64,000 nt of DNA from contig JAJFHE010000075.1 in the NCBI GenBank assembly GCA_021775755.1, forward strand, positions 62,001 through 126,000. Reading direction: 5' to 3'. This document shows positions 26,498-35,236 of this stretch, piece by piece. A model generated the notes under the pieces. That model was not told the origin of the DNA. It saw only the letters and a program-made list of their open reading frames with translations, and searched no databases. How positions within the stretch are numbered: position 1 is the stretch's first letter; every line of letters starts with the position of its first letter. Source of the stretch: Hyphomicrobiales bacterium. Lineage in GTDB: Bacteria; Pseudomonadota; Alphaproteobacteria; Rhizobiales; JAJFHB01. Position numbers and translations under genes: made by a program.

Positions 26498-27445
26498 ATG
26501 TCCGCAGAGGCAATTTTTTCTGACTGGTCCCATGAACAGACGGCGCTGTTCGGCCATCATCCGGTGATGATCGAACATGACCTTCATCGTCGAGAGCTTT
26601 TTTCCGACGACGCACTGGCGGATCTGATCGAGTGCCTGCCGCGCCATCACTATCACGTTAACGCCATGTCCGAGGCTGGCGGCAACGGCCGCATGTGGCG
26701 CGAAGGCCAGTTCGATGGCCTAAGCGGTCACGAGGTGCTGTCCGCGGTAAAAAACGGACGCATCTGGGTGTCCCTGCAACGCCTGCACGAGGTCGATGCG
26801 CGATACGCCGACGTGCTCGATGGCATCTACGCTGGGATCGAGACCCGGGTTCGCGGCATGAAAACCTACAAGCGGGACATCGGGCTTTTGATTTCCTCGC
26901 CGAGGGCGCAGGTCTTCTATCACTGCGATATTCCAGGTCAGATGCTGTGGCAGCTGCGCGGCAGGAAGCGCGTCTATGTCTATCCGAACCGGCCGCCATT
27001 TCTGTGCCCGCAGGAGATGGAAACCATTGTTCTGGGCGAAGCCGATGAAGAGCACATGCCCTACGAGTCGTGGTTCGACAATCACGCGGTGGTGTTCGAT
27101 CTTGAACCCGGTCAGATGGCGCACTGGCCGCTCAATGCGCCACATCGGGTCGAAAATCACGACTGCATGAATGTCTCCTTCACCACGTCGCACTACACGG
27201 ACGACCTGCGCGCATCTTATGCAGTGCACTATGCCAACGGAATCTTGCGGCGCTGGACCGGTGCGGAGCATCTTTCCGCGCAAACGTCGGGTGCGGGGCT
27301 TTATGCGAAGATGGCCTTTGCCGCCTTCGTCAAATATTCCGGCCTGCACAAACACAACCAGCGGGCCTTCCGCATCGACTTTCAGGTCGACCCGGGTTCC
27401 GACACCGGCTGGCGCGACATCCCCGCCTTCGATCTTGGCAAGTAG
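26498..27445 (+). CDS. JmjC/cupin-like Fe(II)-dependent oxygenase
   Basis: 315 aa. A probable metal site is H142-x-D144 in VFYHCDIPGQMLWQL, with the distal His at 216 in NAPHRVENHD, and RGRKRVYVYP follows, all as in JmjC-type cupin hydroxylases (FIH/ribosomal-oxygenase-like). Such enzymes hydroxylate amino-acid side chains of proteins or peptides using 2-oxoglutarate. The ATG lies 2 bp after the aat-like stop, and the two are surely co-translated. That pairing suggests the oxygenase acts on the same protein, peptide or aminoacylated product. The convergent M20 gene ends 3 bp beyond. Confidence 0.72.
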   Translation: MSAEAIFSDWSHEQTALFGHHPVMIEHDLHRRELFSDDALADLIECLPRHHYHVNAMSEAGGNGRMWREGQFDGLSGHEVLSAVKNGRIWVSLQRLHEVDARYADVLDGIYAGIETRVRGMKTYKRDIGLLISSPRAQVFYHCDIPGQMLWQLRGRKRVYVYPNRPPFLCPQEMETIVLGEADEEHMPYESWFDNHAVVFDLEPGQMAHWPLNAPHRVENHDCMNVSFTTSHYTDDLRASYAVHYANGILRRWTGAEHLSAQTSGAGLYAKMAFAAFVKYSGLHKHNQRAFRIDFQVDPGSDTGWRDIPAFDLGK

Positions 27446-27448
27446 GGT

Positions 27449-28615
27449 TTATTCAGCCGGCAGCTGATCCTCGACGAGCGCTGTCCAGTAGCTCACGCCG
27501 AGCGGCAGGATTTCGTCGTTGAAGTCGTAGTGCGGGCTGTGCAGTTGCGCGCGGCCTTCGCCGGCGCCGAGCCAGATGTAGGAGCCCGGCCTTTCCTCCA
27601 GCATGTAGGCGAAGTCTTCCGACCCCATGCACGGGTTCATGTCGTGGATAACATTGCCGTCGCCAAGCACGCGGGCGGCCGCCCGGGCGGCGAGGGTTGT
27701 CTCATGCGCGGAATTGACGGTAGCGGGGTAGCCGCGTTCAAACTCGAACTCCGCGCTTGCGCCGTGGGCGGCGCACACACCATTGATGATGCGCCGCATG
27801 GCGGGCTCGATCATGTCGCGCGCATTTTTTGAAAACGTGCGCGCGGTGCCGGCAATGTTGACCTGCTGGGGGATCACGTTCGTGGCATCGCCGCCGTGGA
27901 TCTGCGTGACAGACACGACGACCGGGTCGGCGGGATCGCAATTGCGACTGGCTATGGTCTGAAGCGCTCCCACCGCCTCGCACGTCACCATGACCGTATC
28001 GATCCCCTGGTGCGGCATGGCGGCATGGCCGCCCTTGCCGGTAATAGTGATGGAGAACGTATCGGATGCCGCCATAACCGGCCCAGTCAGCGTGGCGGCG
28101 ACGCCGGTCTGGATGCCGGGCCAGTTGTGCATGCCGTAAACGCTGCGCATCGGGAAACGCTCAAACAGTCCTTCTTCGACCATGACGCGGCCGCCGCCGG
28201 CGGATTCCTCGCCCGGCTGGAAGATGAAATAGACAGTGCCGGAAAACCGGCCGGACCGGGAGAGATGCTTGGCCGCGCCCAGCAGCATGGTGGTATGGCC
28301 GTCATGGCCGCAGGCATGCATCTTACCGGGAATACGGGAGCTGTACTCGGCATTCGTCTGCTCTTCGATGGGCAGCGCATCCATGTCGGCGCGAAGGCCG
28401 ATGTGCTCCGCATCCGGATCGCCTGAGCGCAACACGCCGACAACGCCGGTGTGGGCGATGCCCCTGTGCACCTCGATGCCGAACTCCTCGAGCTTTTGTG
28501 CGACGAAGTCAGATGTCCTGGTTTCTTCAAAGGCAAGTTCGGGGTGCGCGTGTATCTCGCGCCGCCATTGGGTCAGTTCGTCGTGCAGCGCCGCAACCTC
28601 GGGCTTGATGTTCAT
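27449..28615 (-). CDS. M20-family amidohydrolase (aminoacylase / hippurate hydrolase type)
   Basis: 388 aa. Zinc-dependent M20D features: HPELAFEETRTSDFV at the N-terminus, RADMDALPI, the metal-binding CGHDGHTTMLLGA, and FQPGEESAGGGRVMVEEG with the catalytic Glu pair; the lid domain (GKGGHAAMPHQGID) follows. These cytosolic enzymes remove N-acyl groups from amino acids or cleave small amides such as hippurate. It stands alone, convergent with the oxygenase gene and divergent from shc. Confidence 0.93.
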   Translation of the reverse strand: MNIKPEVAALHDELTQWRREIHAHPELAFEETRTSDFVAQKLEEFGIEVHRGIAHTGVVGVLRSGDPDAEHIGLRADMDALPIEEQTNAEYSSRIPGKMHACGHDGHTTMLLGAAKHLSRSGRFSGTVYFIFQPGEESAGGGRVMVEEGLFERFPMRSVYGMHNWPGIQTGVAATLTGPVMAASDTFSITITGKGGHAAMPHQGIDTVMVTCEAVGALQTIASRNCDPADPVVVSVTQIHGGDATNVIPQQVNIAGTARTFSKNARDMIEPAMRRIINGVCAAHGASAEFEFERGYPATVNSAHETTLAARAAARVLGDGNVIHDMNPCMGSEDFAYMLEERPGSYIWLGAGEGRAQLHSPHYDFNDEILPLGVSYWTALVEDQLPAE

Positions 28616-28673
28616 CCATTCATCCCTTTTCCAACCGCCTTCAAGAGGCCATAATCTAGAGGGTTAGTAGGCG

Positions 28674-28686
28674 TGTGCAATGCACA
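28674..28686. promoter_or_regulatory. Palindrome between M20 gene and shc
   Basis: TGTGCA, one base, TGCACA: a perfect 6-bp inverted repeat, followed four bases on by another TGTGCA. It lies in the 144-bp divergent region between the amidohydrolase and squalene-hopene cyclase genes, close to where an operator would be expected. Only one palindrome and one extra half-site are seen. Confidence 0.3.
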
Positions 28687-28759
28687 TTTGTGCAAATGGT
28701 TCGGTGATGGCGCAAGGAATCGTGAGACGATCTTCCTTGACGCCACCGTTTAGCGCGCT

Positions 28760-30874
28760 ATGTCGAAGGCCATGACGGTTGTACGTGAACAAATTGAAGG
28801 GGCGGCAGCGCCTCTCACCGGTGGCCGCGTGGGCCAGACCGGTCTGGAAACGGCGCTTTCCAGCGCCGTCGATTGGCTATGGGACCGGCAAACCGAGGAA
28901 GGCTACTGGGCCGGCCGGCTGCAATCCAACTCCTGTATCGAAGCGCAGTGGATTTTCGCCCTGCATTTCATGGGCGTCGAAAAGAGCCCTGAATATATCG
29001 ATCTTCACAATGGTTTGGTGCAGGCGCTATTGAGCGAACAGCGCGAAGACGGTGCCTGGGAGATTTATCACGGCGCGCCGGCGGGCGACATCAACGCCAC
29101 CGTGGAAAGCTATGCAGCCTTGCGGGTTGCGGGCATGTCGCCGGGCGCGGCGCCTCTCGTTCTGGCGCGCAAATGGATCGAATCGCGCGGCGGGTTGCGC
29201 CGGGTACGCGTATTCACGCGATACTGGCTTGCGCTCATCGGCGTGTGGCCATGGGAGAAGACACCCAACATACCCGCTGAAGTCATCCGGTTTCCGCGCT
29301 GGTTCCCGTTCTCGATTTACAACTTCGCATCGTGGGCGCGTGCCACTTTGGTACCGATTGCGATTTTGTCGGCGCGCCGGCCGGTCGCGCCCCTGCCCGG
29401 GGGCGACAAGCTGGACGAGTTGTTTCCGGAGGGCCGTGAGAATTTCGATTTCACGCTGCCTCGCAAAGGTGACAGTGCGCTGTCTTGGGAACGCTTTTTC
29501 CTGATGACCGACAAGTGGCTTCACCGGTTGCAGGAGTCCGGTCTCGTGCCGGGCCGCGAATCCGCGGTGGCGCGCTTGATCGAATGGATTATCCGGCATC
29601 AGGACGCCGACGGCGTTTGGGGGGGCATTCAGCCGCCCTGGATTTACAGCCTGATGGCGCTTCACAACGAGGGTTACGAGCACGATCATCCGGTGATGGC
29701 CAAGGGGCTCGGTGCGCTGCTCGACGAACGCTGGCAGTGCAAGACCGAGACCGGAACCTACGTTCAGGCCTGCACATCGCCGGTTTGGGATACGATACTG
29801 AGCCTGTTGGCGCTGCAGGACGCAGATGCGGATACGGATGCCAAAAACAGTGACAAACTTGGTGGTGCGCTGAACTGGCTGCTGAGCAAGGAATGCCGCA
29901 CTCAAGGCGACTGGTCACTGAAGATGCCGAATGTGGAGCCGGGCGGCTGGGCGTTCGAATACGAAAATGCCTCTTATCCCGACGTCGACGATACGGCCGT
30001 CGCGCTGACCGTATTGTCGCGCTACCGCAACATGCCGGAATGGCGCGAGGCGGGCGTCACGCAGGCACTCGACCGTGCGGAAAACTGGACCAACGCCATG
30101 CAGTCGAGCAATGGCGGCTGGGCGGCGTTCGACAAGGACAACTCAAAACCGATCCTCACCAAGATCCCGTTTTCGGATTTCGGCGAAGCGGTCGATCCGC
30201 CAAGTGTCGATGTGACGGCGCATGTGCTGGAAGGCCTCGGGCTTCTGGATGTTCCCAAAGACAGCCCGAATGTGGTTCGCGCGCTCAAATTCATCCGCGA
30301 ACGCCAGCGAGAGGATGGCAGCTGGTTTGGCCGCTGGGGCGTGAACTACATCTATGGCACCGGCGCGGTGCTGCCGGCGCTGCGTTCGATCGGTGAGAAC
30401 ATGCGCGAGCCCTATGTGCAGCGCGCTGCTGAATGGCTTCGGTCGATGCAGAATTCAGACGGTGGCTGGGGCGAGACCTGTGCGTCCTACATGGATCCCT
30501 CGCAAAGCGGGCGCTATGTGACGCAGGACGGTGCGGCACGCGCCGTGAGCACGGCATCGCAAACCGCTTGGGCGCTTATGGGACTTGTCGCCGTCGACCG
30601 GGCGCAAGACCGCGACGTCGTCCAGCTTGGCATTGAGTATCTGGTGGCGACCCAGGCCGATGGTACCTGGGACGAGCCGCACTACACAGGCACCGGGTTC
30701 CCGGGCTATGGCTTTGGCGACGAGGCCGATTTCAGCGATCCGAAGGTTGTGGCACAGCTGCAGCAGGGCCGCGAACTCGGCCGCGGCTTCATGATCAATT
30801 ACCATCTCTACCGCCACTACTTCCCGATCATGGCGCTTGGCCGTGCACGCAAGTACCTCGCCCGCCACGGGTGA
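28760..30874 (+). CDS. shc: Squalene--hopene cyclase
   Basis: 704 aa, slightly longer than the usual 630-680. The protonating DxDD motif is DVDD at residues 408-411 in SYPDVDDTAVAL, and several QW repeats are visible (QTEEGYWAGRLQ, QREDGSWFGRWG, QNSDGGWGETC, QADGTWDEPHY). The enzyme cyclises squalene to hopene/diplopterol at the cytoplasmic membrane, giving hopanoids that order the outer membrane. No hpn genes (hpnC/D/E/H) are adjacent, so hopanoid genes are probably dispersed in this genome. The first in-frame ATG (28760) is used; a second at 28772 is possible. Confidence 0.95.
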   Translation: MSKAMTVVREQIEGAAAPLTGGRVGQTGLETALSSAVDWLWDRQTEEGYWAGRLQSNSCIEAQWIFALHFMGVEKSPEYIDLHNGLVQALLSEQREDGAWEIYHGAPAGDINATVESYAALRVAGMSPGAAPLVLARKWIESRGGLRRVRVFTRYWLALIGVWPWEKTPNIPAEVIRFPRWFPFSIYNFASWARATLVPIAILSARRPVAPLPGGDKLDELFPEGRENFDFTLPRKGDSALSWERFFLMTDKWLHRLQESGLVPGRESAVARLIEWIIRHQDADGVWGGIQPPWIYSLMALHNEGYEHDHPVMAKGLGALLDERWQCKTETGTYVQACTSPVWDTILSLLALQDADADTDAKNSDKLGGALNWLLSKECRTQGDWSLKMPNVEPGGWAFEYENASYPDVDDTAVALTVLSRYRNMPEWREAGVTQALDRAENWTNAMQSSNGGWAAFDKDNSKPILTKIPFSDFGEAVDPPSVDVTAHVLEGLGLLDVPKDSPNVVRALKFIRERQREDGSWFGRWGVNYIYGTGAVLPALRSIGENMREPYVQRAAEWLRSMQNSDGGWGETCASYMDPSQSGRYVTQDGAARAVSTASQTAWALMGLVAVDRAQDRDVVQLGIEYLVATQADGTWDEPHYTGTGFPGYGFGDEADFSDPKVVAQLQQGRELGRGFMINYHLYRHYFPIMALGRARKYLARHG

Positions 30875-30958
30875 GCCACACCTGGTTACTTCTTTCCCAT
30901 TAGACTTGCGCTCCATGCGGAACCGCTGCGATACGGTGTGGAACTTCCGCAACCGGGC

Positions 30959-32299
30959 CTATGCCGCACTGTCGACCTGACCCATGGGCGCAAAACCGGA
31001 GCCCTCGGCAAAGCGCGAAAATCTGAAAGGCGCCGGATCGACGATGGGCTCGGCGTTCGTTGCGATGTCGGCGGCAAGGCGCCCCGCGCCGGGGCCGATG
31101 CCGAAGCCATGGCCGGAGAAGCCGGTGGCGATGGTGAGACCGGGAAGCGCGTCGACATTCGATATCACCGGCACCGCATCGGGCGTCACATCGATCAGCC
31201 CGCCCCAGCTCTCGGCGATCTTCACGTCCTTGAACGCCGGGTAGGTTCGGGCGAGGTTTGCCAGCGCTTCATCGAGCGAGGCTTTGTGCGGTTCGGGATC
31301 GAGCACCCGAACGGCTTCAAACGGTGAGGCATCGTCGAGTGCCCACTTTCGCGGAATTGAAAACTCTTCGAAGAAGCGCTTGCCGAACCGCAGTTTGAGT
31401 TTGCTCCATTCGGTGCGCATGACAGGCACGAACGCGCTCAGAAGTCGAAAACTGTCAGGCGTTATATCGGCAACGCTGACGCCGCCATGGGCGATGGAGT
31501 AACCGCCATCCTGGCGCCGCCTGAAGGCAAAGCCCGGACCCCACACGGCGCGATCGGTGACGAGCGGCATGCGCTCGGTGCGCATGACCGACGACAGGGT
31601 CTTGAGCTGCGGCAGGTCTATGCCCGCATTGCCGCAGAACAGCCGCGACCAGTTGCCGCCGGCAATTACAACCCGCGATGTCTTGATCGTGCCGTGTTCG
31701 GTGACCGCGGCGGACACGCGGCCGGCTTCCGTCTCGACGCCGCGTACGGCGCAACTTGTCATCACCACAGCGCCTTCACGCCGGGCGGCGCGGGCAATGG
31801 CCGGTGCGGCGCGCGTCGGTTCGGCGCGCCCGTCGCTTGGGGTATGCAGGGCGCCCGGCCATTCGTCCTTGATCCCCGGCAACAGTTTGGCGATTTCCTT
31901 TTTGCCGACCATGCGGCTGTCGAGCTGGTAGGGGCGGGCCTGTTCAAGCCAGTCTTCATAGCCGGCAAGGTCCTTCTCCGTGCGCCCGAGATAGACAATG
32001 CCCGATTGAGTGAAGCCGACATCGGCCTCGATTTCGGTCTCGATGTCGCGCCACATGCGCAGACTTTCGATGATGAGCGGAATTTCACGCGGGTCGCGGC
32101 CCTGTTGACGGCAAAAACCCCAGTTGCGGCTCGATTGCTCGCCGGCAATGTGGCCTTTCTCGCACAACACCACGGAGATGCCGCGGCGCGCCAGATTCCA
32201 GGCGGTGGCCGTGCCGATAATGCCGCCGCCGACAACGACAACGTCGGCGCTTTCGGGAAGTTCCGTATCGGTCTGTACCTGATCTACGACGGGTGACAT
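30959..32299 (-). CDS. FAD-dependent oxidoreductase of the DAO family
   Basis: 446 aa. The dinucleotide-binding VVVVGGGIIGTATAWNLARRG starts near residue 20 and is followed by an acidic strand end (VVLCEKG) and EQSSRNWGFCRQQ, where covalent or close FAD contacts sit in glycine-oxidase-like enzymes. The C-terminal block ATGFSGHGFGIGPGAGRLAA completes the FAD site. Members oxidise amino acids, sarcosine or other secondary amines. It diverges from a second DAO-type gene, with start codons almost abutting, which implies overlapping promoters or leader regions. Confidence 0.88.
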   Translation of the reverse strand: MSPVVDQVQTDTELPESADVVVVGGGIIGTATAWNLARRGISVVLCEKGHIAGEQSSRNWGFCRQQGRDPREIPLIIESLRMWRDIETEIEADVGFTQSGIVYLGRTEKDLAGYEDWLEQARPYQLDSRMVGKKEIAKLLPGIKDEWPGALHTPSDGRAEPTRAAPAIARAARREGAVVMTSCAVRGVETEAGRVSAAVTEHGTIKTSRVVIAGGNWSRLFCGNAGIDLPQLKTLSSVMRTERMPLVTDRAVWGPGFAFRRRQDGGYSIAHGGVSVADITPDSFRLLSAFVPVMRTEWSKLKLRFGKRFFEEFSIPRKWALDDASPFEAVRVLDPEPHKASLDEALANLARTYPAFKDVKIAESWGGLIDVTPDAVPVISNVDALPGLTIATGFSGHGFGIGPGAGRLAADIATNAEPIVDPAPFRFSRFAEGSGFAPMGQVDSAA

Positions 32300-32417
32300 G
32301 TTGCGGGTGTATCCAGGCGTTGAAGGGGCTTGTGAATTCGGTGCCGATCTGACACCAAGGCGGCGGGACGGTCAACGCATTCGCGGTGCGCTGCCGTATG
32401 ATTTTGGGATGGAGACC

Positions 32418-33674
32418 ATGGCTGAACAAGGTGGCGGAAATTCGGTGCTGGTGATCGGCGCCGGTGTCGTCGGCATCAGCTGTGCGATGTTTCTGCAGCG
32501 CGCAGGCTTTGCGGTCAGCGTTATCGACAGGGTGGGGTCCGGCGAAAGCTGTTCGTTCGGTAATGCGTCGGGCGTCGCCATCACGGAGATGCTGCCGATT
32601 TCCAGACCCGGCATGGCGATGAAAGTGCCAGGCTGGCTGCTCGATCCCGACGGGCCGCTTTCGGTGCCGGTATCCTATATGCCGCGGCTGGCGCCTTGGA
32701 TGCTGCGGTTTTTGCGGGCCGGATCTGCACAGCGTGTGCGCGAGCTGGCGGTTGCCGCAGCCGCTCTAGCACGCTGTTCCATCGACGATCATGAGATCCT
32801 GCTTTCGGCGGCAAACGCGAAACATCTGCTGTTCGGCGATTTCTGCGCATCGATTTACGACCGCGAGTCGGAATACGAGCGGGCGAAAGCGGATTGGGAC
32901 CTGCGGGCAGAACTCGGCTTTCCCTGCCACAAGATCTCCGGCGCGGAGATGCACGAGCTCGAACCGGACATATCGCCGGACATTGGCTGTGCCGTGATCA
33001 TGGATGGCTGGCGCAACTACTCCGACCCCTACCGGTTCGTCACCGCCCTGGCGGAGTGTTTCGTGCGAAACGGTGGCACGATTGTGTGCGACGAAGTTGT
33101 CGGTTTCGACGTTGAGAACAGCCAGGTAAATGCCGTGCGACTTGCCGCGGGCGGCGCGCACCGGTCCGACCATGTGGTCGTGGCGGCGGGCGCATGGTCG
33201 CATCTCCTGGCGGAACAACTTGGCAGTTCCGTGCCGCTTGAGGCAGACCGGGGTTACAACACAACCATGCCAAATACCGGCATCAAACTCGGGCGCCAGC
33301 TTGTCTATGAAGCCGGCGGTCTTGCGGTGACGCCTTTGTCGGAAGGGCTGCGGATCGGCGGCGCCGTGGAGTTTGCCGGCCTAGACGCGCCGCCGAACTA
33401 CCGCCGCGCCGATGCGATGCTGCGCAAGGCGTCGAAAATCCTGCCCGGCCTCAAGGACACAAGCGGAACGCAATGGATGGGGCATCGCCCGGCGTTACCG
33501 GACTTCGTGCCGGTCATCGGGCGCTCACCGGTCATATCGAACGTTTTCTACACGTTCGGGCACGGTCATCTGGGGCTGACCTGGGGACCGACGAGTGGCC
33601 GTCTGGTGGCGGAGATGGTTGCCGGGCAGCCGCCAAGTCTTGACCTTGAACCCTACAGGGTCGACCGGTTCTGA
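32418..33674 (+). CDS. FAD-dependent oxidoreductase (D-amino-acid dehydrogenase DadA-like)
   Basis: 418 aa from the ATG at 32418, which has GGAG 3 bp upstream; an ATG at 32409 is an alternative. The Rossmann motif VLVIGAGVVGISCAMFL is followed by VIDRVGSGESCSFGNASGV, the DadA signature. The C-terminal GHGHLGLTWGPTSGRLVAEM block binds the flavin, and MGHRPALPDFVPVIG is typical of D-amino-acid dehydrogenases, which feed electrons to the respiratory chain at the inner membrane. It ends before a strong hairpin at 33705-33742. Substrate unknown. Confidence 0.88.
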   Translation: MAEQGGGNSVLVIGAGVVGISCAMFLQRAGFAVSVIDRVGSGESCSFGNASGVAITEMLPISRPGMAMKVPGWLLDPDGPLSVPVSYMPRLAPWMLRFLRAGSAQRVRELAVAAAALARCSIDDHEILLSAANAKHLLFGDFCASIYDRESEYERAKADWDLRAELGFPCHKISGAEMHELEPDISPDIGCAVIMDGWRNYSDPYRFVTALAECFVRNGGTIVCDEVVGFDVENSQVNAVRLAAGGAHRSDHVVVAAGAWSHLLAEQLGSSVPLEADRGYNTTMPNTGIKLGRQLVYEAGGLAVTPLSEGLRIGGAVEFAGLDAPPNYRRADAMLRKASKILPGLKDTSGTQWMGHRPALPDFVPVIGRSPVISNVFYTFGHGHLGLTWGPTSGRLVAEMVAGQPPSLDLEPYRVDRF

Positions 33675-33704
33675 CAAGCACCTCCCCGGCCAAACGCCCC
33701 CGGC

Positions 33705-33742
33705 CGGCCGGGCCGCTTTTGGATTGTTATCCGGCCCGGCCG
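33705..33742. terminator. GC-rich hairpin between convergent genes
   Basis: CGGCCGGGCCG (33705-33715) and CGGCCCGGCCG (33732-33742) are perfect 11-bp reverse complements around a 16-base loop that begins CTTTT. It lies between the stop of the DadA-like gene and the stop of the convergent actin-like gene, as a bidirectional terminator would. There is no T-run directly after either arm, so termination may be weak or Rho-assisted, or the hairpin may stabilise 3' ends. Confidence 0.5.
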
Positions 33743-33787
33743 TCGAGCGGCGCTCGTAATCTTCTCCCTGCAGAGGATGCCCGATTG

Positions 33788-34867
33788 TCAGGTGTTGGCC
33801 ATCGCTGCAACGAGCGCTCCGGTCGCGGTAGTGTTCATGCCGTATTTCGCGCGGCGCACATCGAGAATCTCAAACGGCAGGTCGGCGCGCATAAGGGCTT
33901 CGCGGAGTTCTTCGTGGAAGCCCTCAACCATCGCCGTGCCACCGGAAAAGATCACCGGCACCGGGCCTTTGAAGGGCGGCAGGTGGCGGCATTCGTTGAG
34001 CACACGCTCAAGTGTCAGGGTGATGGTCTGAATAATGTCGCGGTAATAGACCGACAACGCCTGATCGACGCTTGAGCCATGCGATTTGCCGTTGAGCTTG
34101 AAGGTTTCGCTTTCCTTGCGCATGCGCACGGTGGTGGGTGTTTCGCCGGTCACCGAAGAGGCGCTGTAGTCGATGAAATCGCCAGCTCGCGTGGTTGAGA
34201 ATTGCACCACGGGAAGGCCGAGATAAGACACCGACACATTGCACATTCCCGCACCGAAGCTGATGCCGATACCGGTAAACTCATGGTCCTTTAGCTCGGC
34301 AATGACGACGGCGAGCCCCTCGTTGAGGCTGTGCACCTCAAATCCGAGATTCTCAAGAACGGTGCGAATGGACTGCTCGTGATAGATAACGTCCGCATCG
34401 GAACCGTTCGTGGCGCTCGGCACCGAAAAGCAGATTTTGTCGTTTTTGCCCGCGCGGCCGCACAGTTTGGTAAGCGCCAGTTCAAGCATTTCCAGATTGC
34501 GCGGTTCGCTCGGGTTGAGCACGCCGGTTTGCATGGGCCGGCGGGTATCGCCGCCAAGTATGTTGGCAAACTCGTCGACACGGTTGCCGAAGGCGAGAAT
34601 CTCCTTGCCGTTGGCGCGGTGGTGGATGCTCTCGCGTTCAAGCATCGCCTTGGTCATTTTCGAATAGGGCAAGGATACGAAAGCGTTCAGCTCGGTTCGA
34701 TAGCGCGTGCGATCGCCACTTGCGGTGGCGAGCACAATGCGGCTCGTGCCGAGATCAAGCCCCTTGTAGTGCGATGCGGATGGTGTGCCTTCTGCCGGCG
34801 GTTGCCCGGCTTCGGTTTCTTTCGCGTCGCCGTTGCGCGGACGCGTCGTCGTTGATTTGGTTGTCAT
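33788..34867 (-). CDS. Actin-like ATPase (MreB/Hsp70 superfamily), uncharacterised
   Basis: 359 aa from the ATG at 34867, with AGGGGA upstream. The actin-fold nucleotide site is complete: phosphate-1 GLDLGTSRIVLA at residues 36-47, phosphate-2 GISFGAGMCNVSVSYLG at 201-217, the adenosine motif IFSGGTAMVEGF at 306-317, and a final ATGALVAA helix. An unstructured N-terminal tail (residues 1-32, rich in Thr, Pro, Glu) precedes the core. It is neither MreB, FtsA, PilM nor DnaK by its blocks. It could form filaments or serve as a chaperone-like ATPase. It is encoded upstream of, and divergent to, a region leading into the pseudo-ABC/cyclase cluster. Function unknown. Confidence 0.72.
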   Translation of the reverse strand: MTTKSTTTRPRNGDAKETEAGQPPAEGTPSASHYKGLDLGTSRIVLATASGDRTRYRTELNAFVSLPYSKMTKAMLERESIHHRANGKEILAFGNRVDEFANILGGDTRRPMQTGVLNPSEPRNLEMLELALTKLCGRAGKNDKICFSVPSATNGSDADVIYHEQSIRTVLENLGFEVHSLNEGLAVVIAELKDHEFTGIGISFGAGMCNVSVSYLGLPVVQFSTTRAGDFIDYSASSVTGETPTTVRMRKESETFKLNGKSHGSSVDQALSVYYRDIIQTITLTLERVLNECRHLPPFKGPVPVIFSGGTAMVEGFHEELREALMRADLPFEILDVRRAKYGMNTTATGALVAAMANT

Positions 34868-35236
34868 GGTAAGGTCCCCTCTTACTCGTCGGGCTCGGCA
34901 CTTGATGTGCCGAACGGTCACTGCCTCCCAGTCCCCGCTGTCGTTCATTCAATGCCGGGCGCATCGCGTCCGGTATTGCGCCTCAAATAGCGCACGTCCT
35001 TGGCAAAACGCGGCCCGGCGCGCGGTTATTTCTGGGTGAGCGCGTGGCGAAATCCGGGCATGACAATTTGTCGGCAAGGAAAAGCCGCAATTGACGCGCG
35101 CGCGGTGATCTGGTGTCCGGCATTGTGGCGCGCACATGAAGGCGCCACGTGCGAGGGCGTATTTCCGTTGATCGGCGCGCCGCGGTGGTGCGATCTTAGG
35201 CACTGGCCGGCGCGGCGCTGTCAGGAACCCGAAACG
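34868..35236. promoter_or_regulatory. Divergent region with 7-bp-arm hairpin (34895-34913)
   Basis: 369 bp between the actin-like gene and a flavoenzyme gene, with no supported gene. TCGGCAC (34895-34901) and GTGCCGA (34907-34913) form a perfect stem with a TTGAT loop 28 bp upstream of the actin-like ATG, so it may lie in its leader or be an operator. Further right the DNA is GC-rich with runs such as GACGCGCGCGCGG near 35093. The frame extending upstream of 35237 covers part of this stretch but has no start with a ribosome-binding site or family match. Confidence 0.4.

Noticed and set aside
33788-34867. Magnetosome MamK or plasmid ParM
   Set aside because: Motif context differs and no magnetosome or partition genes are near.
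35000-35236. N-terminal extension of the PuuB-like flavoenzyme
   Set aside because: No family match before MLKRLYE and no ribosome-binding site at the upstream start.
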